DNA of 64,000 nt from Symsagittifera roscoffensis (Eukaryota; Xenacoelomorpha; Acoela; Convolutidae), in NCBI RefSeq assembly GCF_963678635.1, contig NC_087071.1, positions 7,517,624 through 7,581,623 on the forward strand. Direction: 5' to 3'. The notes under the pieces are model-generated. The model searched no databases. It was given only the letters and a program-made list of their open reading frames with translations, and had not been told where the DNA came from. Made by a program: the position numbers and the translations under genes. Numbering within the stretch: position 1 is the first letter of the stretch; each line of letters begins with the position of its first letter. This document shows positions 35,369 to 46,995 of this stretch, in pieces.

Positions 35369-36303
35369 TTAACTGTAGGCAATTGCCAGGATAAAACTCC
35401 AAAGAACACAAAACACAAACTCTTTGCAATGCGCTCGGTAGGTTTTGAAATTATAACGTTTTGGCGGAAAAGCAATATTAATGTTAACTGACTTAGACGC
35501 CAACTCCCGTTGCAGTTTCATCTTCTCACTTTCAGCGTGTTTCACCTTGTCTGTCGGGAGACCGGGAGCCGCTTGCAGCATATTCCAAACTTCCTCCATG
35601 CTACTTCGAAACGCCTTCTCCGATGTCGCATCTTTCACGTCACGACAGGCGTCTAGAAACATGTATTTGAGCCCTGGACTTGCAGCCGGAAATTTTGTTT
35701 TGACAACTTCTAAGTATTCGTCTGCTATTTTTTGATCAGTTTGCTCTGAAACTCTTTCTCTTTCTTCTCTGAAAGCAGGCTTCATCGAAAGTCGAGTAAA
35801 AATTATTATCGTTTGCTTCCAAAAACACTCTCCGAACATCTCCTGGAAGTATCCTAGCATTGTTGTCAGTGATAGATCGAGACGCGGGCTCTGTCCATTA
35901 ACAACCAACACGAAAACGTGTATGTAGTCACATTTTGTTTTGAGTTTGGAAATTAAATCTTGGATAACTTTGGTATCGGTATCGCGATCTGGGTCGTCAA
36001 AACCGATCGTATCGATTAGACTAATCGGACGATCGGTTCTCCCATCAAACGACACGTCAGCTAGTTGGGTACTACCAGTACATCCTTGAGCAGATGAAGA
36101 CACTTTAAAAGCAGAGTTTTTGTCGTCCAAACCTGCAATGACGTTGCAGATACTACTCTTGCCACTGCCGGTCTTGCCGACAATGAGTAGCTTTCTGCGG
36201 CCATTACCGACCAGATCGTTGACCATTTGTGGCCTCCAGTCATCTGTTGTGGACATCTGGACCTTTTTTTTGGGAATAGCCCCCTTACTAGGAGAGGGTA
36301 CGG
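35369..36303 (-). CDS. AIG1/GIMAP-type GTPase exon with C-terminal hydrophobic tail
   Basis: A minus-strand exon opens at acceptor CAG (36,304-36,305) and ends with a stop at 35,369. Numbered from the internal Met at 36,256, G1 is VGKTGSGKSS (26-35), G3 is DTIGFDD (82-88) and the G4 region is FTRLSMKP (153-160). The usual AIG1 box after G3 is represented by YIHVFVLVVN. The last 16 residues (FVFCVLWSFILAIAYS) are hydrophobic and could anchor the protein in a membrane. A short charged helix (ESEKMKLQRELASKS) precedes the tail. GIMAP/AIG1 proteins are GTPases that often oligomerise on membranes. G4 lacks the usual Asp after TR-x, so nucleotide specificity is uncertain. The frame continues upstream of the Met into PSPSKGAIPKKKVQ, which supports a 5' exon rather than initiation at this Met. 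Confidence 0.85.
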
Positions 36304-36569
36304 CTGAAAATCACTTTTTTCCACCACGTTATTTTTTACTCCAAATTGATTAAATCTTCAATTGTTTATCTCTGTATAAAATTTGCAGAAAGAACGATTC
36401 AGATTCCACGAAGTTTGGGAAATGCAAATTATAGAACATTTCCAGAATTATGATTTTGTATTTAAAAGATAACCCGCGACTTGTTTTTCTTAAGTAAGAC
36501 TGTAAGACGTCCTCAACAAAGTGGTGCTAATATTGTAATTTATCGTCATTATGGAAACTATTATCTAAC

Positions 36570-36650
36570 CTGTTGTTTTAGATGGAGAGGGTAAATTTGC
36601 AGTGTCCGTGGTTCTGCTAGGCCTCGTTTCTTTTTTGTCAGATGGTCCGA
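36570..36650 (-). CDS. Short linker exon upstream of the AIG1 exon (81 nt)
   Basis: Flanked by acceptor T7-AG (36,651-36,652) and donor GTTAGAT (36,569 downward). In the frame that fits the AIG1 exon (two bases in, one base out) it reads GPSDKKETRPSRTTD and ends NLPSPSKTT. The next exon also begins with VPSPSKG, so the linker carries the PSPSK motif twice. It is a low-complexity, probably flexible linker. It was too short to be listed as an ORF; splice signals and phase support it. Confidence 0.6.
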
Positions 36651-37637
36651 CTAAAAAAAGAGAGATATAATATCCTGTTTCACTCCAATTTATTTCTCCA
36701 AATATGCATAACTGCTGAAACAATTGAAAAAGCACATCTGAACTAAAATTATAATATTTCTATCGAGACGATTTGCAAAAACTGAACTAAATTGTTGTAG
36801 ATCTTTTATTGCTTTTCGTTTTAAAAAAACATTTTGTTAATTGAGCCAAAAAACGGCGCTCAATCTATCGAACATTTTTGCATTTTATATTTTAACATCT
36901 AAAACCATTACCACGTCGTCTTAACACTATACCCTAAAAAGTTATTGGTTAATCTTGTCTCATCGAGTGTACCGACTCTGGTCGTCTCGACTTTGGTCCG
37001 ATACATTCTCAGCCTACATTGACTTGGGCAAAAAAACTGGCGTTCGTCAACCCATACTGTCGATACAAATGGTTTTGTACGAATCCTTAGTTGAACACCT
37101 CAGCCCAGAGAGTTTTAGTCTAGAAAACTTAGACCTTAAATCGCAAAAATTGAGACGTAGAACGCAAAGTTTTGCCGTGGACCTTCACCCTCACCTTGAA
37201 GCCACCGCGCATCCAGATCCCGACCCAAATTGCATAGTTGCGACGAGAGTTTGAGTCTGACAAGCCCGGAAATAAAATCAGGAAGCCGTGCCGTATATCA
37301 TCTGAATATATCAAAAATGCCGGCAAAAATCTGGACAAAAAATGTAAAAAACTGGAAAATTGCAAAAGTCTGGACATTAAGCCGCAAAATTCTGGTGAAC
37401 GTATTTCCGGACTTTCGCGACTTTAAGATCTTAGCAATCATATGTCTAGTAAAACATTGGCGTCAAGACCTTCGCAATCATATGTCTAAAAAACATTTTC
37501 GTTACAATCAACTTGGGTCTTGATCGGGATGAGCGCGCTTTTTGATGTTTGGTCATGATTACTTTGGAATCTCGACCCTGGAAGAAAGGAGTCATAGCTG
37601 TAACTCACTCTCATCTATGACCAAGAACAAAATTGAG

Positions 37638-37982
37638 CTAGCCTGAATTTGAAGAGAATGGCAATGGTCCACTGCTTCTTTCTCTCAAGATTTTCTTATA
37701 AGTTTCGCTTAAAAACGCCTCATCTCCTCGAATTTCCGGAACTTCGAGATCTTCAAGCTGAACTGTGTTTTTAACTGGCATTTGACACGTTTTGACTGGG
37801 CATTTTCTGCTGGGCAAACCCAAGGTCCTATTTGCACAGCGCAGTGGGGATTTTGGTCCACATACCAAATGACCACAAGGGAGTCTGCGGGGGTCTACGA
37901 ACTTCTGCATGCATTGACTGCAAAACATTTGATAGGCGGTCGAGTGGATTATCCCTCCTTCTGTACTGGGCGCGGCTCCCAT
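37638..37982 (-). CDS. RING-finger exon with putative N-myristoylated start
   Basis: A minus-strand frame of 114 codons starts MGAAPSTEGG and contains CSQC (21-24), then PCGHLVC (35-41) and further Cys to CPVKTC (about 60-65). This is a RING-type E3 ligase pattern, with the last pair spaced CPVKTC rather than CPxC. Gly2 and Ser6 fit the N-myristoylation consensus M-G-x3-S/T. Read through, it stops at TAG (37,638). Alternatively, a GC donor at 37,641-37,642 would leave one base, exactly the phase needed by the 36,650 exon, giving a RING-linker-AIG1 protein. Which end is used cannot be decided here, and the GC-donor context is not strong. RING domains act as ubiquitin ligases. Confidence 0.72.
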   Translation of the reverse strand: MGAAPSTEGGIIHSTAYQMFCSQCMQKFVDPRRLPCGHLVCGPKSPLRCANRTLGLPSRKCPVKTCQMPVKNTVQLEDLEVPEIRGDEAFLSETYKKILRERSSGPLPFSSNSG

Positions 37983-37999
37983 AATTACGAGATTTAAGT

Positions 38000-39720
38000 T
38001 GTTTAAGTTGAATTGATTACAAAAAAAAAAGAAAACAAAATCAGTGTTTTAAAAAAATGGTGTTGAAAATTTTAAGACACAGGCAAATGAGTTTTTACTT
38101 AAAATTTTGAATCATAAAACGAAGTAACTCTCAGTATAAACAGTTTCTATTTACAATTTTAATACAAAATAAGAAAATAACAGGAAGTATAAATATTATA
38201 ACGAAATTATTTTTTTCGATGTGTTCAGATTTCAAATCATTTGAGATTGGACTTGCACATTTTTATTCATAACCGAGTTCAAACGTTTTGCACGAGATTT
38301 TTAATTTTGTTTTGCATAGTTACAAAGTGATTATAACCAATAGCTCAAATCTAAATTTGATAAACTCTGCGCACAGTTTAAATTTTGACCATTCCAGATT
38401 GTTGTGATTTTGTTTTTTATCTGTGAGAACATTACGTTTGTAACATCGATTGATTTTTCATTTTTATCAAATAAGTCATATAAATTTGTGTTAATCTGTT
38501 TTCATTTTGTACCGGCTTTCGCTGTGGCTTTTAATTTATTCAGCTTATGAAGACATTTACTTTTTTCGATTTATCATATTTAACCAACTTACCAAAACAG
38601 TGGACAGAAAATATTTCTAATTCTTGTTTTCAGCTATCTATGAACGTATTTTCATTTTTCATTTTTGCTCAAACAACTTATGCATATGACAAAATTTACG
38701 TTTTTCAAATTCACGTTTTTCAATTTTCTTTTTCATCAGTATCTTTATAGCTGATATATCAAACGTTTTGTTAACTTTTACGCACAGTTAAAATCAAAAT
38801 AAAAACTATTCGTCCTATGAATATAAAAATCAGCGCATTTAATGAAAACGGATTCTGATCGAAACCATTTATAAAAAAAACTGAGTAGTAGATCTCAATA
38901 AATGTCTATCGGATGCCTAGACTGAAAAGTTTGCAGACATTATTAGGCACGGAACAATTTTGGTGACTGATTAAATCGTGGTCACCCGGTGTTTTTGCTT
39001 TCAGTTCATTCGATGTTTTAGGTTGTATTCACTCCATATTTAAAGCTCCCACTGATTAATTTCTTTTCGTGGACTTTTTGGAGGTTTTTGGCGTGCAAAT
39101 CTCATTCTCACTAAGCTTGATCAAAAAATAGAGCTTTGCCAACTTATGAAAGTCAAGAGAATCTTTGTCAGAGCTAAAATGTATTTATAAAAATTCAATT
39201 TTGGTAAAAATTTAACTGTACCACACTTTGTTTCGAATGAAGTTCACTTTATCGACAGCACGTACTAAAATTTTGGGGGCCCAGCTGACAGTTTTTAGAA
39301 TGATTATAACACCCATGGGAGCCTTAGATCGAAGCTAACCATGAAGAGAAAATGAGAAGAAAACCTTCAGTTCGAAACTTCCAGTTCCTTAATAAAACGT
39401 CAGTAAAACTTCTTTTAAGGATACCAGTTTTGGTTGATTTCAGTTTTCTCTTGTTCTGTAGGGCATTTAGAACTTTTGTTAGATTTCTCAGGCCGTCACA
39501 ATCTCTTGATTTTTTGTCTTGATTGACAAGCGATGAGATTCTTATCCGCCTGGTTGTTAAAAATCAGGCAACTTCTTTTCTCATGGAACTTTTTCATAGA
39601 TATTCTTAATTCTTGACGTAGCTTCAAAATGCAGTTTTTCTAAGATACTTTAATTATCGTTCTGAACTATATCTATTTATTATCCAGGGTTACAGTATTT
39701 GGCAAAAAAACTTCAATACA
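38000..39720. other. Stretch without supported genes
   Basis: AT-rich, with no frame above 67 codons and no repeat recognised. The left end may be upstream (promoter) sequence of the RING exon, whose start codon at 37,982 reads leftward. Confidence 0.6.
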
Positions 39721-39725
39721 AACAT

Positions 39726-40668
39726 ACCCGGTTTGACCTCCGTAGAGCAAAAATGCTAGCCATACAATTCCATAAACTAAGTCTATGAAAAAAACTAATC
39801 ATACAATTTTCATAAATTTTGCGAAAATGGTGTCGTCGAATTTTCGAAAAATTTTTCTCTTGTTTTGGCTCTAATATTCGTTTTAATATTCGGTGTATCG
39901 TACTAAATAAAAAAAGAAAAAGTTTTTGTCAAAAAAATGCTAATCATACTGTTTCGATATATGAAAAATGCATGACTAGCATTTTTTGATGGCAATTACA
40001 AATATTTTTCAAGGTATTTTTTAAATTGGCCTCAAAATTTTTTGTGTTTTTTCAACCGCAACTTGATTTTCGTACTCAAACAAACAATTTTTGAAAAAAA
40101 CAATTACTTGCAAAGTTTAAATTTATGTGTGTATAACGTAACCCTGGTTATACCAATATTGGATTTTTTTCTTTTTCTCTTCCTAATTTTTATCAAAATT
40201 AATTAAATTCCTATTGTTTTTCTTTGACTTGTTTTTGTATGCCTTGATCGATGTCTGGTAATTTAAAAAATCAAATTTTAGATCTTTGAAAATTTTTGCC
40301 ATAATTTAATAGTTCGTTACTTTCGTTATATTATTTGTGAGACAGAATTAAAACCTTTCAGGCTGTTTCCAATGCATTTTTAATGCGAGACGGCCAAACC
40401 TTTGGTTACTACGTTTGAGTAACCAAGTTTTATATCATTTGTGTTGCGTTACAAACACAACAAAACTGTTCTGAGAAATTAAAATGTAAAAAATCAATGT
40501 TTTTGGTTTATGGAAAAGTGCTAGTCATACAATTTCCATATATGAAAAAATACTAATCATAGACCTTTCATGCAATTTTCTGTATTTATGGAATTGCATG
40601 AAAAGTGTACGACTAACATTTTTGCATATATGAAAGTTGTATGATTAGCATTTTTGGTCAACTCGGGT
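39726..40668. mobile_element. 943-bp TIR element with 4-bp target duplication
   Basis: The ends are inverted (acccggtttgacc and, on the other strand, acccgagttgacc). They continue as related copies of 'aaaaatgctaatcatacaa'. The element is flanked on both sides by ACAT (39,722-39,725 and 40,669-40,672). Further copies of the same sub-motif lie inside, in both orientations, near 39,930-39,985 and 40,515-40,560. There is no coding capacity, so it is non-autonomous. A related, partial copy occurs at 63,425-64,000. Confidence 0.8.
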
Positions 40669-40699
40669 ACATAAAACAACACGATGTAAAAAAAAATTA

Positions 40700-42760
40700 G
40701 AGATTAAAATCTTGCGGAAGATTGCTAGGCATGCAATTCCTCTGATGGTAAGTTTTCACGCATGTTTACTTAACAAATTAAATAAGTGGCTCAAAAAAAT
40801 TGTAAAGTAGAGTGTTGACTAATCCGGGGCTATTATTTTGGCATCTGATTTTTTTTTCAAGAAATGGAGAAAAATTTGTTTAAAAGATTTCAAAAAACGG
40901 CTTTCGTTTTTCGTCAAAAATTTTCAAAAAAGAAACAATCTGATCAGCCGATTAGTTTTACAGTCTGAATAAACATTGATGATTCTTGCAAGGTGAACAT
41001 TTGAACCAAGATTCTCCACTGACAAAATTGGTTTCACATGGTCGGAAGGGTTCGCGTTTTTTGTTCCAACTTTCGAAGAAAAAGATAAATTGAAATGATC
41101 GGGGTGGCTTTTCGATTCAAACCAAAATAGTTTTTGCTCTCTCGGGGAATCAATCGATAGATCTTCGTCTGGACAATTCACTCAGTCTAACTCGGGTGTA
41201 GTTAAACCGTAAACTATCTAATTTGACGCGTGTTGAATTTCAGCTAGTTTATGTTAAAGTTCTGCACACGATTGACATTTTTACACATGAAATTTTATAT
41301 TATTTGCCCAATTTTATAGATTTGTAAACAATTGATTCAATATTAAGCCTATGCGACATCAGTTAAAGCGCAGTTGAAACATTCAAGATTTCGTCCTGAA
41401 ATGAGCAGTTTTTTTCCAGTTATTATTCAAGTTTCTAGCTGCAATGAAAATAGTGTTGCCACCTGCAACGAAAGCTGCACTAAATCTTTGTCAGCTGCAA
41501 TCAAAATTTATTTTAAAAATTTTGCTTGTAAGAGTGATTTAGCATGCTAAATGATGAGGCCATTTGAAACTAATTAGATACTCAACTGTATCTCTTTTCT
41601 AAGGAGCCAAAAATTACAGTTATCTTTGCTGTTTGATACTTAATTTGACCCTTGTAAATTAAAAAACTATCATTAGAATGACCCTGCAATTGTAAGGCCC
41701 TGTCCAACTGCGGTTAAAAGCTGCGATAACTACCAGTTGGAATAAAACGGCTCTGAATGACTGTCGGATGACATGAAATTTTACATCGAAAAAGTTTCTT
41801 GATTACGATGATCTTTTCTTTAGTACAAAAATATGGACAAAAAAGTTAAAAAACCAGGATAAATTTGAATCGAAGTAAAACCAATTAAAAAATTTTTTAT
41901 CTACAATTATATTTCAAGTCGAATCTATTTAATCCTTATGTGTGTCATTGAAATTGTTTTCTCTGCTGTCAAAAAGCAAAGATAATTGGATTTTTTATAT
42001 ATGTTTGTTCATAAAGTTAAGAGCAATTCAAATCAACTGGAATCCAATTAATATGGTGAATCTTTCTTTATACAGATTGTATTCAGATTTTATAAACTCG
42101 AATAGAACCTATATAAAAAATCACGAAGACAGATTATATGAAATGATTTGATTCAATAGCTACAAAATCAAGTCAAATCTAATCTATTTTAACTGTTATT
42201 CGTGCAATTGAAAAGGTTTTTTTTCTTGTCAATCAGCAAATCTCAATGAGCTTTATCCATGTTTGTTCAAAAAGTTAAGAACAATTCACATCAAATGGAA
42301 TTCAATTGAATCGAGGAAACTATTTTTTACACAGATCATAATCATTTTTTCTTGACTTTTTGAAAAACTGGAATGAAAAAATGAAATAATGAAAAACTGG
42401 AAAATAATATCGTAAAGTATGCTCTCTTGTTAACTCTGCAGGCTAATGCTTGAACTTAAATGAAACTATAAGAGCATTAGCCATCAGTTTTGTGCCACAA
42501 ATATTGTTGTTACCGATAAGATTTCTATTTTTTGCTGATTCAATTTTAAAAAAATTCTGAAATTGTTGATTTTGAAATGAGCTTTACAAAATTCACGCCT
42601 ACACTTACTTCTCAATACCCCGACAAAAACTCAAAAAGGTCATGCTGAAGCCAATTGTTTGCAGAGAACCTTTATGCTCAGTTGACTATGGATCAAGATA
42701 ACACTGATTGAATTTTTTTGAATGAAAATTTTTATATAATTTATTAGCGAAAAAACAATA
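40700..42760. other. Mostly non-coding stretch; one weak minus-strand ORF
   Basis: The only notable frame is an 85-codon minus-strand ORF (40,924-41,181). It reads MNCPDEDLSIDSPREQ at its start and has less biased composition than its surroundings. It could be an exon or an element relic and is not recognised. Otherwise AT-rich with no repeats assigned. Confidence 0.3.
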
Positions 42761-42765
42761 CAGCT

Positions 42766-43745
42766 CCCGCATCCAGTTTCAAGCGTGAAAAATCGATTAT
42801 AATACGATTTTAGTACCAGTCTTGCTAAAGTTGAGAAACATTTGATTTTAATCAATTAATAATCCATTACAATATCTCTTCTTAAGATCAAATTATAATT
42901 TATTATAATCCATTATAATCGATTATAATCGATTATTTGTTCGTCAAAATTTCGATACAATTACAATAAATTATAATTGATTAAAATCCATGATTTTCAT
43001 TCAATTTTCTGATTCACCAGTTTTTCCCAAAAGTCCATTTTAATTGATTATAACTGATTTTAATCGTTTTTATTTGTCCATTTTGTCTTCGAAGTTGCAT
43101 CTAAATTGCTATCACGTTATGCTTTTTGTAGACGTTGGTTCCTATGAAAAATGAAAAAAAGGTTTTTAAAGTTTTCCAATCAATTCAATTTTGTAGGGTT
43201 TTTTATATTTCTTTCCCATTAGAGTTCTTTTGTGATGCATATTATAAATTTTTTAACCAGCAAAACATCAGCAAACTGATTCAGCTTCGTGATTGATTCG
43301 GAAGATTTATTTTTCATCTACCGCGGGAATCTTTCCACTTATATGAAAGAATCTCAATAAAACTTTTGTTTCGAGTTAAGAATTTGTGTTTAGATGAATC
43401 AAAGTTTTCAAGAGATCTCTCTTTTAGAGATTTTCTTATCGACACAAATATAATAACCCATAAGATTTAATTCGAATATAGTTTCGATCTGACAAAATTT
43501 TGTCAAAATAAGAGATTATAATCAATTATAATTGCTTATAATTGATTCTAAGGGTTTTTTTTGTAAAAACTATAATTCATTATAATCGATTATAAGAGAT
43601 TATAATCCTTTGAAAACATCACAATGAAAAGCAATTATAAATCCTTTAAACATCTAATTTTGGTAAATATAATCAATTTTAATTGTCAAAAAATATCATA
43701 ATAATCCGTTATAATCAATTTTTCATGCCTAAACTTGGATGCGGG
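42766..43745. mobile_element. TIR element copy B with AT-rich palindrome arrays (980 bp)
   Basis: Left end cccgcatccagtttcaagcg; right end, on the other strand, cccgcatccaagtttaggca. Both continue inward as 'tgaaaaatcgattataat'-like sequence. It is homologous to copy A (33,624-35,222), with fewer internal units. It has long runs of overlapping ATAATCGATTAT-type motifs, especially 42,890-42,945 and 43,510-43,600. No coding capacity and no clear target duplication. Confidence 0.72.
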
Positions 43746-44408
43746 CTGATATGAACACTTCTATATGCAAAACAAACTTTTTTGGAACATCCAAAAATTA
43801 ACTCCAATTGTTTCCACTGAGACATGGATAGATTACATTAGCTAAAACAATTCCATCGACAACATTTTTTAAGCCTCAAAACTGATCCAATTTTTTTTAA
43901 ATGGATCAATTTAAATAATTTAAAAATCCAGTTCGGTGCAAGGTTAATCGACTTAATTGTTTTTTGTCAGCGTAAGTAACATTGAAATCAAAACTTCATC
44001 TAGTAAGCATGATTCATGTTAAAATCGGAGCCAAATTGATAGCAAAATCGGGAACCACGACAACGGACATGAGTTTTTCCAATGTTGGCTCCAATAAAAT
44101 CCCCACGTTTTTATTTGATCTGTTTCAGACAATGTTTTACTAGTATTATGGCTGGAGGCGTGTTGTTACGACATTACTAGTTAGATTAAAGAGAGGTTCA
44201 CAATTAAAAGTTTTTTGCATACAACAACGTTAAAGTAGTTTTTAAAAATTGAAAGTAAAAGTGGAAAAATTGGAAAAATCACCAATGTTTTCCATGTGTT
44301 CATTTTTTTTGGGTTGACATTAGCCACCAATTGTTGTTACCTAGTTCAAGAAGGATTACTTTGAAAATTTACAAGTTTCGGGAATTTTTTTTTGCCAGAA
44401 AAAGAGGT

Positions 44409-44603
44409 TTTATTACGAGGTCAAGCTGTGCACAGGATGGGCGCACAATTTTGTCTGTGTGTGTTCCTGGAGTCCAGAGACAAGTCTTTAAACATGTTAA
44501 AGTTTTTTCAGAACGATCAAAGAAAACGAAAGACCAGAGAGAGCGTTCTTGTTGCGGAATCCGCTTACAATGCACAAAATGCACACTTTGGCCTCGTAAT
44601 GTT
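44409..44603. repeat. Small foldback with a sequence shared with 14.2 kb
   Basis: ttattacgaggtcaagctgtgcaca (near 44,411-44,435) is an imperfect reverse complement of the segment around 44,577-44,603 (tgcacactttggcctcgtaa). The right arm, with its preceding gcggaatccgcttacaatgc, resembles 14,216-14,265. The 122-codon ORF across it is not considered a gene. Confidence 0.45.
44513..44569. repeat. About 57-bp direct repeat, copy 1
   Basis: The string from acgatcaaagaaaacgaaag through gcggaatccgcttacaat recurs at 44,928-44,989 with one or two differences. The copies are about 415 bp apart. Confidence 0.88.
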
Positions 44604-44927
44604 AATTGGTACCAATTTATGAGTCCGAAGCTCTTTGTTAGCCCAAAAAAATTTTCCGCTAGAAAAGTAAATTTAGAAAGTTGTCGATCACTCTGTTAGA
44701 AAGTTAGAAAATTAAGCTCTCTGAAAATATGTTAAGGGCGGCATTTAGCATCATAAGTTCTGGCTGTAGTTTTTTGTCAAAGAAATATAATTTGAAAGAT
44801 ACTCAGGCAAACAAATTTGTTCTAGGCTATTTCAAAACAAATCTTTGTGTGTTACACCAAATTTTATAAAAATCAGCGTAACGGAATTGTTCAATATTCT
44901 GTATCATATAGTTTAGATTATTGAAAA

Positions 44928-44989
44928 CGATCAAAGAAAACGAAAGACCAGAGGGAGCGTTCTTGTTGCGGAATCCGCTTACAATCCGC
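44928..44989. repeat. About 57-bp direct repeat, copy 2
   Basis: Second copy of 44,513-44,569, ending with the same gcggaatccgcttacaat string. The flanks are unrelated, so this is a dispersed rather than tandem duplication. Confidence 0.88.
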
Positions 44990-46359
44990 TTTCGTTTCTT
45001 ATAAGATTCCATGTAGTTCCTTACATACAGAACGTTAAATGAAATCTCATTGAAAATCTCTTTAGCATAAGTTTCTACCAACATCACTTTTCTATACATC
45101 AAAACTCATATATTTTTTGTTTCGGTGTAGGTTATTTTGTTTTGCCAATTTCAAAGGCAAAATTTTGGCCAGTTTCTAAACAGGTTATTCTGTATCTTAC
45201 CGAATAAAAACAATTTCATGATAACTAAATCTGGGCTCAGAAAAACTTATTTAATTTGAATAAGAGTTTCAATCTGGACTCATTCTAGACAAAAATTCAC
45301 AAACATTTAGACTCAATTGTTTTTGGAAAACGGTTTTTTTGAGCAAGGAACTAATTTTGTCACTACATGAGCAAGAAACAATTTTGATTAAAAAACTTTG
45401 GCTCTGTAAAAAACCTTTTTTACACAAACATCATATTGAAAAAAGAATGGTTAGTAAAATCCTTCCAGCAACCCATCTGAGCACGGCCAGGAGCAATGAT
45501 ATTGACTTTATCAAAACATTAGGACTATTCAGATGAGCTTAACTCTCCATCTGAGAACTCACCTCCAATTAGCACTACTCTGTATCCTGAATATACGCTC
45601 CGGGAAAACACCTTTATCACTTGACGGCTTCGGGCCTTGCTACGATCCACAAATACTTATGCTTCACTCAACAGAGCACCGCTAAGAGCAGATCACCTTA
45701 TCACCTGTGCTAGAGTCAGTTTGATGCGAAGGATTGCCGACTCAGGTGAGATGACGAGTCAGTCGGTTCGGATGCGCTGTTCAATTTTACATGCTGGTGG
45801 CAATGTTGCATGAGTTCAGTCCATCCACTAACATAGACATATATCCTTGTACAATTTGGTTAGGGGTAACCAAAACTGATTTTTTTTGGAACCCCTTGTT
45901 GGGCTGCTGATTTTTTCAATTTTTTATCATTTCCTTGTTTTCATTTCCATGATAATTTTGACCACTATCTGGGCATATGGTCTGGGCATATGGCTCTGAA
46001 TGATTGTCTCTGAGAAGCTTTTCTTCTCGTTTTTTCCATGAAGTTTGTGTTACAGTCTTCATTAGCACATTGAACTATTTGCGAACTTTCGCCAAAACTA
46101 TTTGTTTCGAAATCCCATTAACCCGTGAAATTAAGTTTGTTTGTCAGATAGTGTACCCCGCTGTTCTGATCACACTTTAACATGAGCCATGTTCGTCCAA
46201 ATTTGATTTCGACTGGCGTAGTTTTTACTTTTTAATTGAGTTCCTTTATTCTCATGTCGTTTTTGTTGCTCTATCAAGATTACCACTTTTGAAAAAAGGG
46301 TGACTAAGCCGTATAAGAAGACTAGATTTAGGAAAGTCTCGATGACGAGCTCCTTGTTT

Positions 46360-46995
46360 TTGAGTGTCAGTCCTTTCGACAGGGCTGGTCTAATATCCTT
46401 CTATTAGTAATGCAAGCGCTGTTAGCTTTGTCAGCGCTGCCATGAGATGGTCTGATGATGCGATACTCGAAGTGATAAACCTGTAGATAAAGCACGTTGA
46501 TAGAGACTCCAATTTTGACTGGGAAGGTGATAACAATTCTTTTTGTTTCTCAGCAGAGATTTGTAATTAAGCCAATCCAAAGTATTAGCCATCTAATTTA
46601 GCGACTTGGGACTTGGTAGCTTTTGTTTGCTTGTCAAAAATCAGAGCCAGATCATCAGCGTACGATACATTTTCTCTCCTCTGGCTTTGCTTAGGAGTAA
46701 GTCAAAAAGGATGATAAATAACAATGGGGCTAAAACGCGCCCTTGCCGCATCTACAAATTTGTCTACCAAGTAATAATTTTATCTCTTTATCTAGTTTTC
46801 CGATCGGCTTGGCATGGAGCATAAAAAATAGCACTTCCCTGTCCTTAGAATCACAATGGTTTTTTAAGGTCGAGGAAAGTCTTTCAACGAGGTGAAAGTT
46901 TTTGAAGCAAACATCTGGTGGCCAGATAGCTTTTCCAGTCGACCTTGTCTTTGGAACACAAATTGAAAGGACCTTAGTTTTTTGGTAGTATTCTG
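46360..46995 (-). pseudogene. Decayed LINE reverse transcriptase fragment
   Basis: On the minus strand one frame reads MRQGRVLAPLLFIILFDLLL (46,690-46,752), typical of the RT segment before the catalytic box. After one frame slip, YADDLALIFDKQTKA follows (near 46,655), containing the YADD active site. Upstream and downstream pieces continue with stops. This is a non-LTR type RT relic. It is less GC-rich than the LINE at 51.7-56.1 kb, and its motifs differ, so it belongs to another family. Confidence 0.65.

Noticed and set aside
36955-37523. Overlapping plus-strand ORFs of 97-99 codons
   Set aside because: They lie in the presumed intron between the RING and linker exons, opposite in strand, with no recognisable motif; a 14-bp direct repeat (gcaatcatatgtct, period 40) falls inside.
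44331-44699. 122-codon plus-strand ORF
   Set aside because: It crosses a foldback and a direct repeat, is mirrored by an antisense ORF, and has no family motif.
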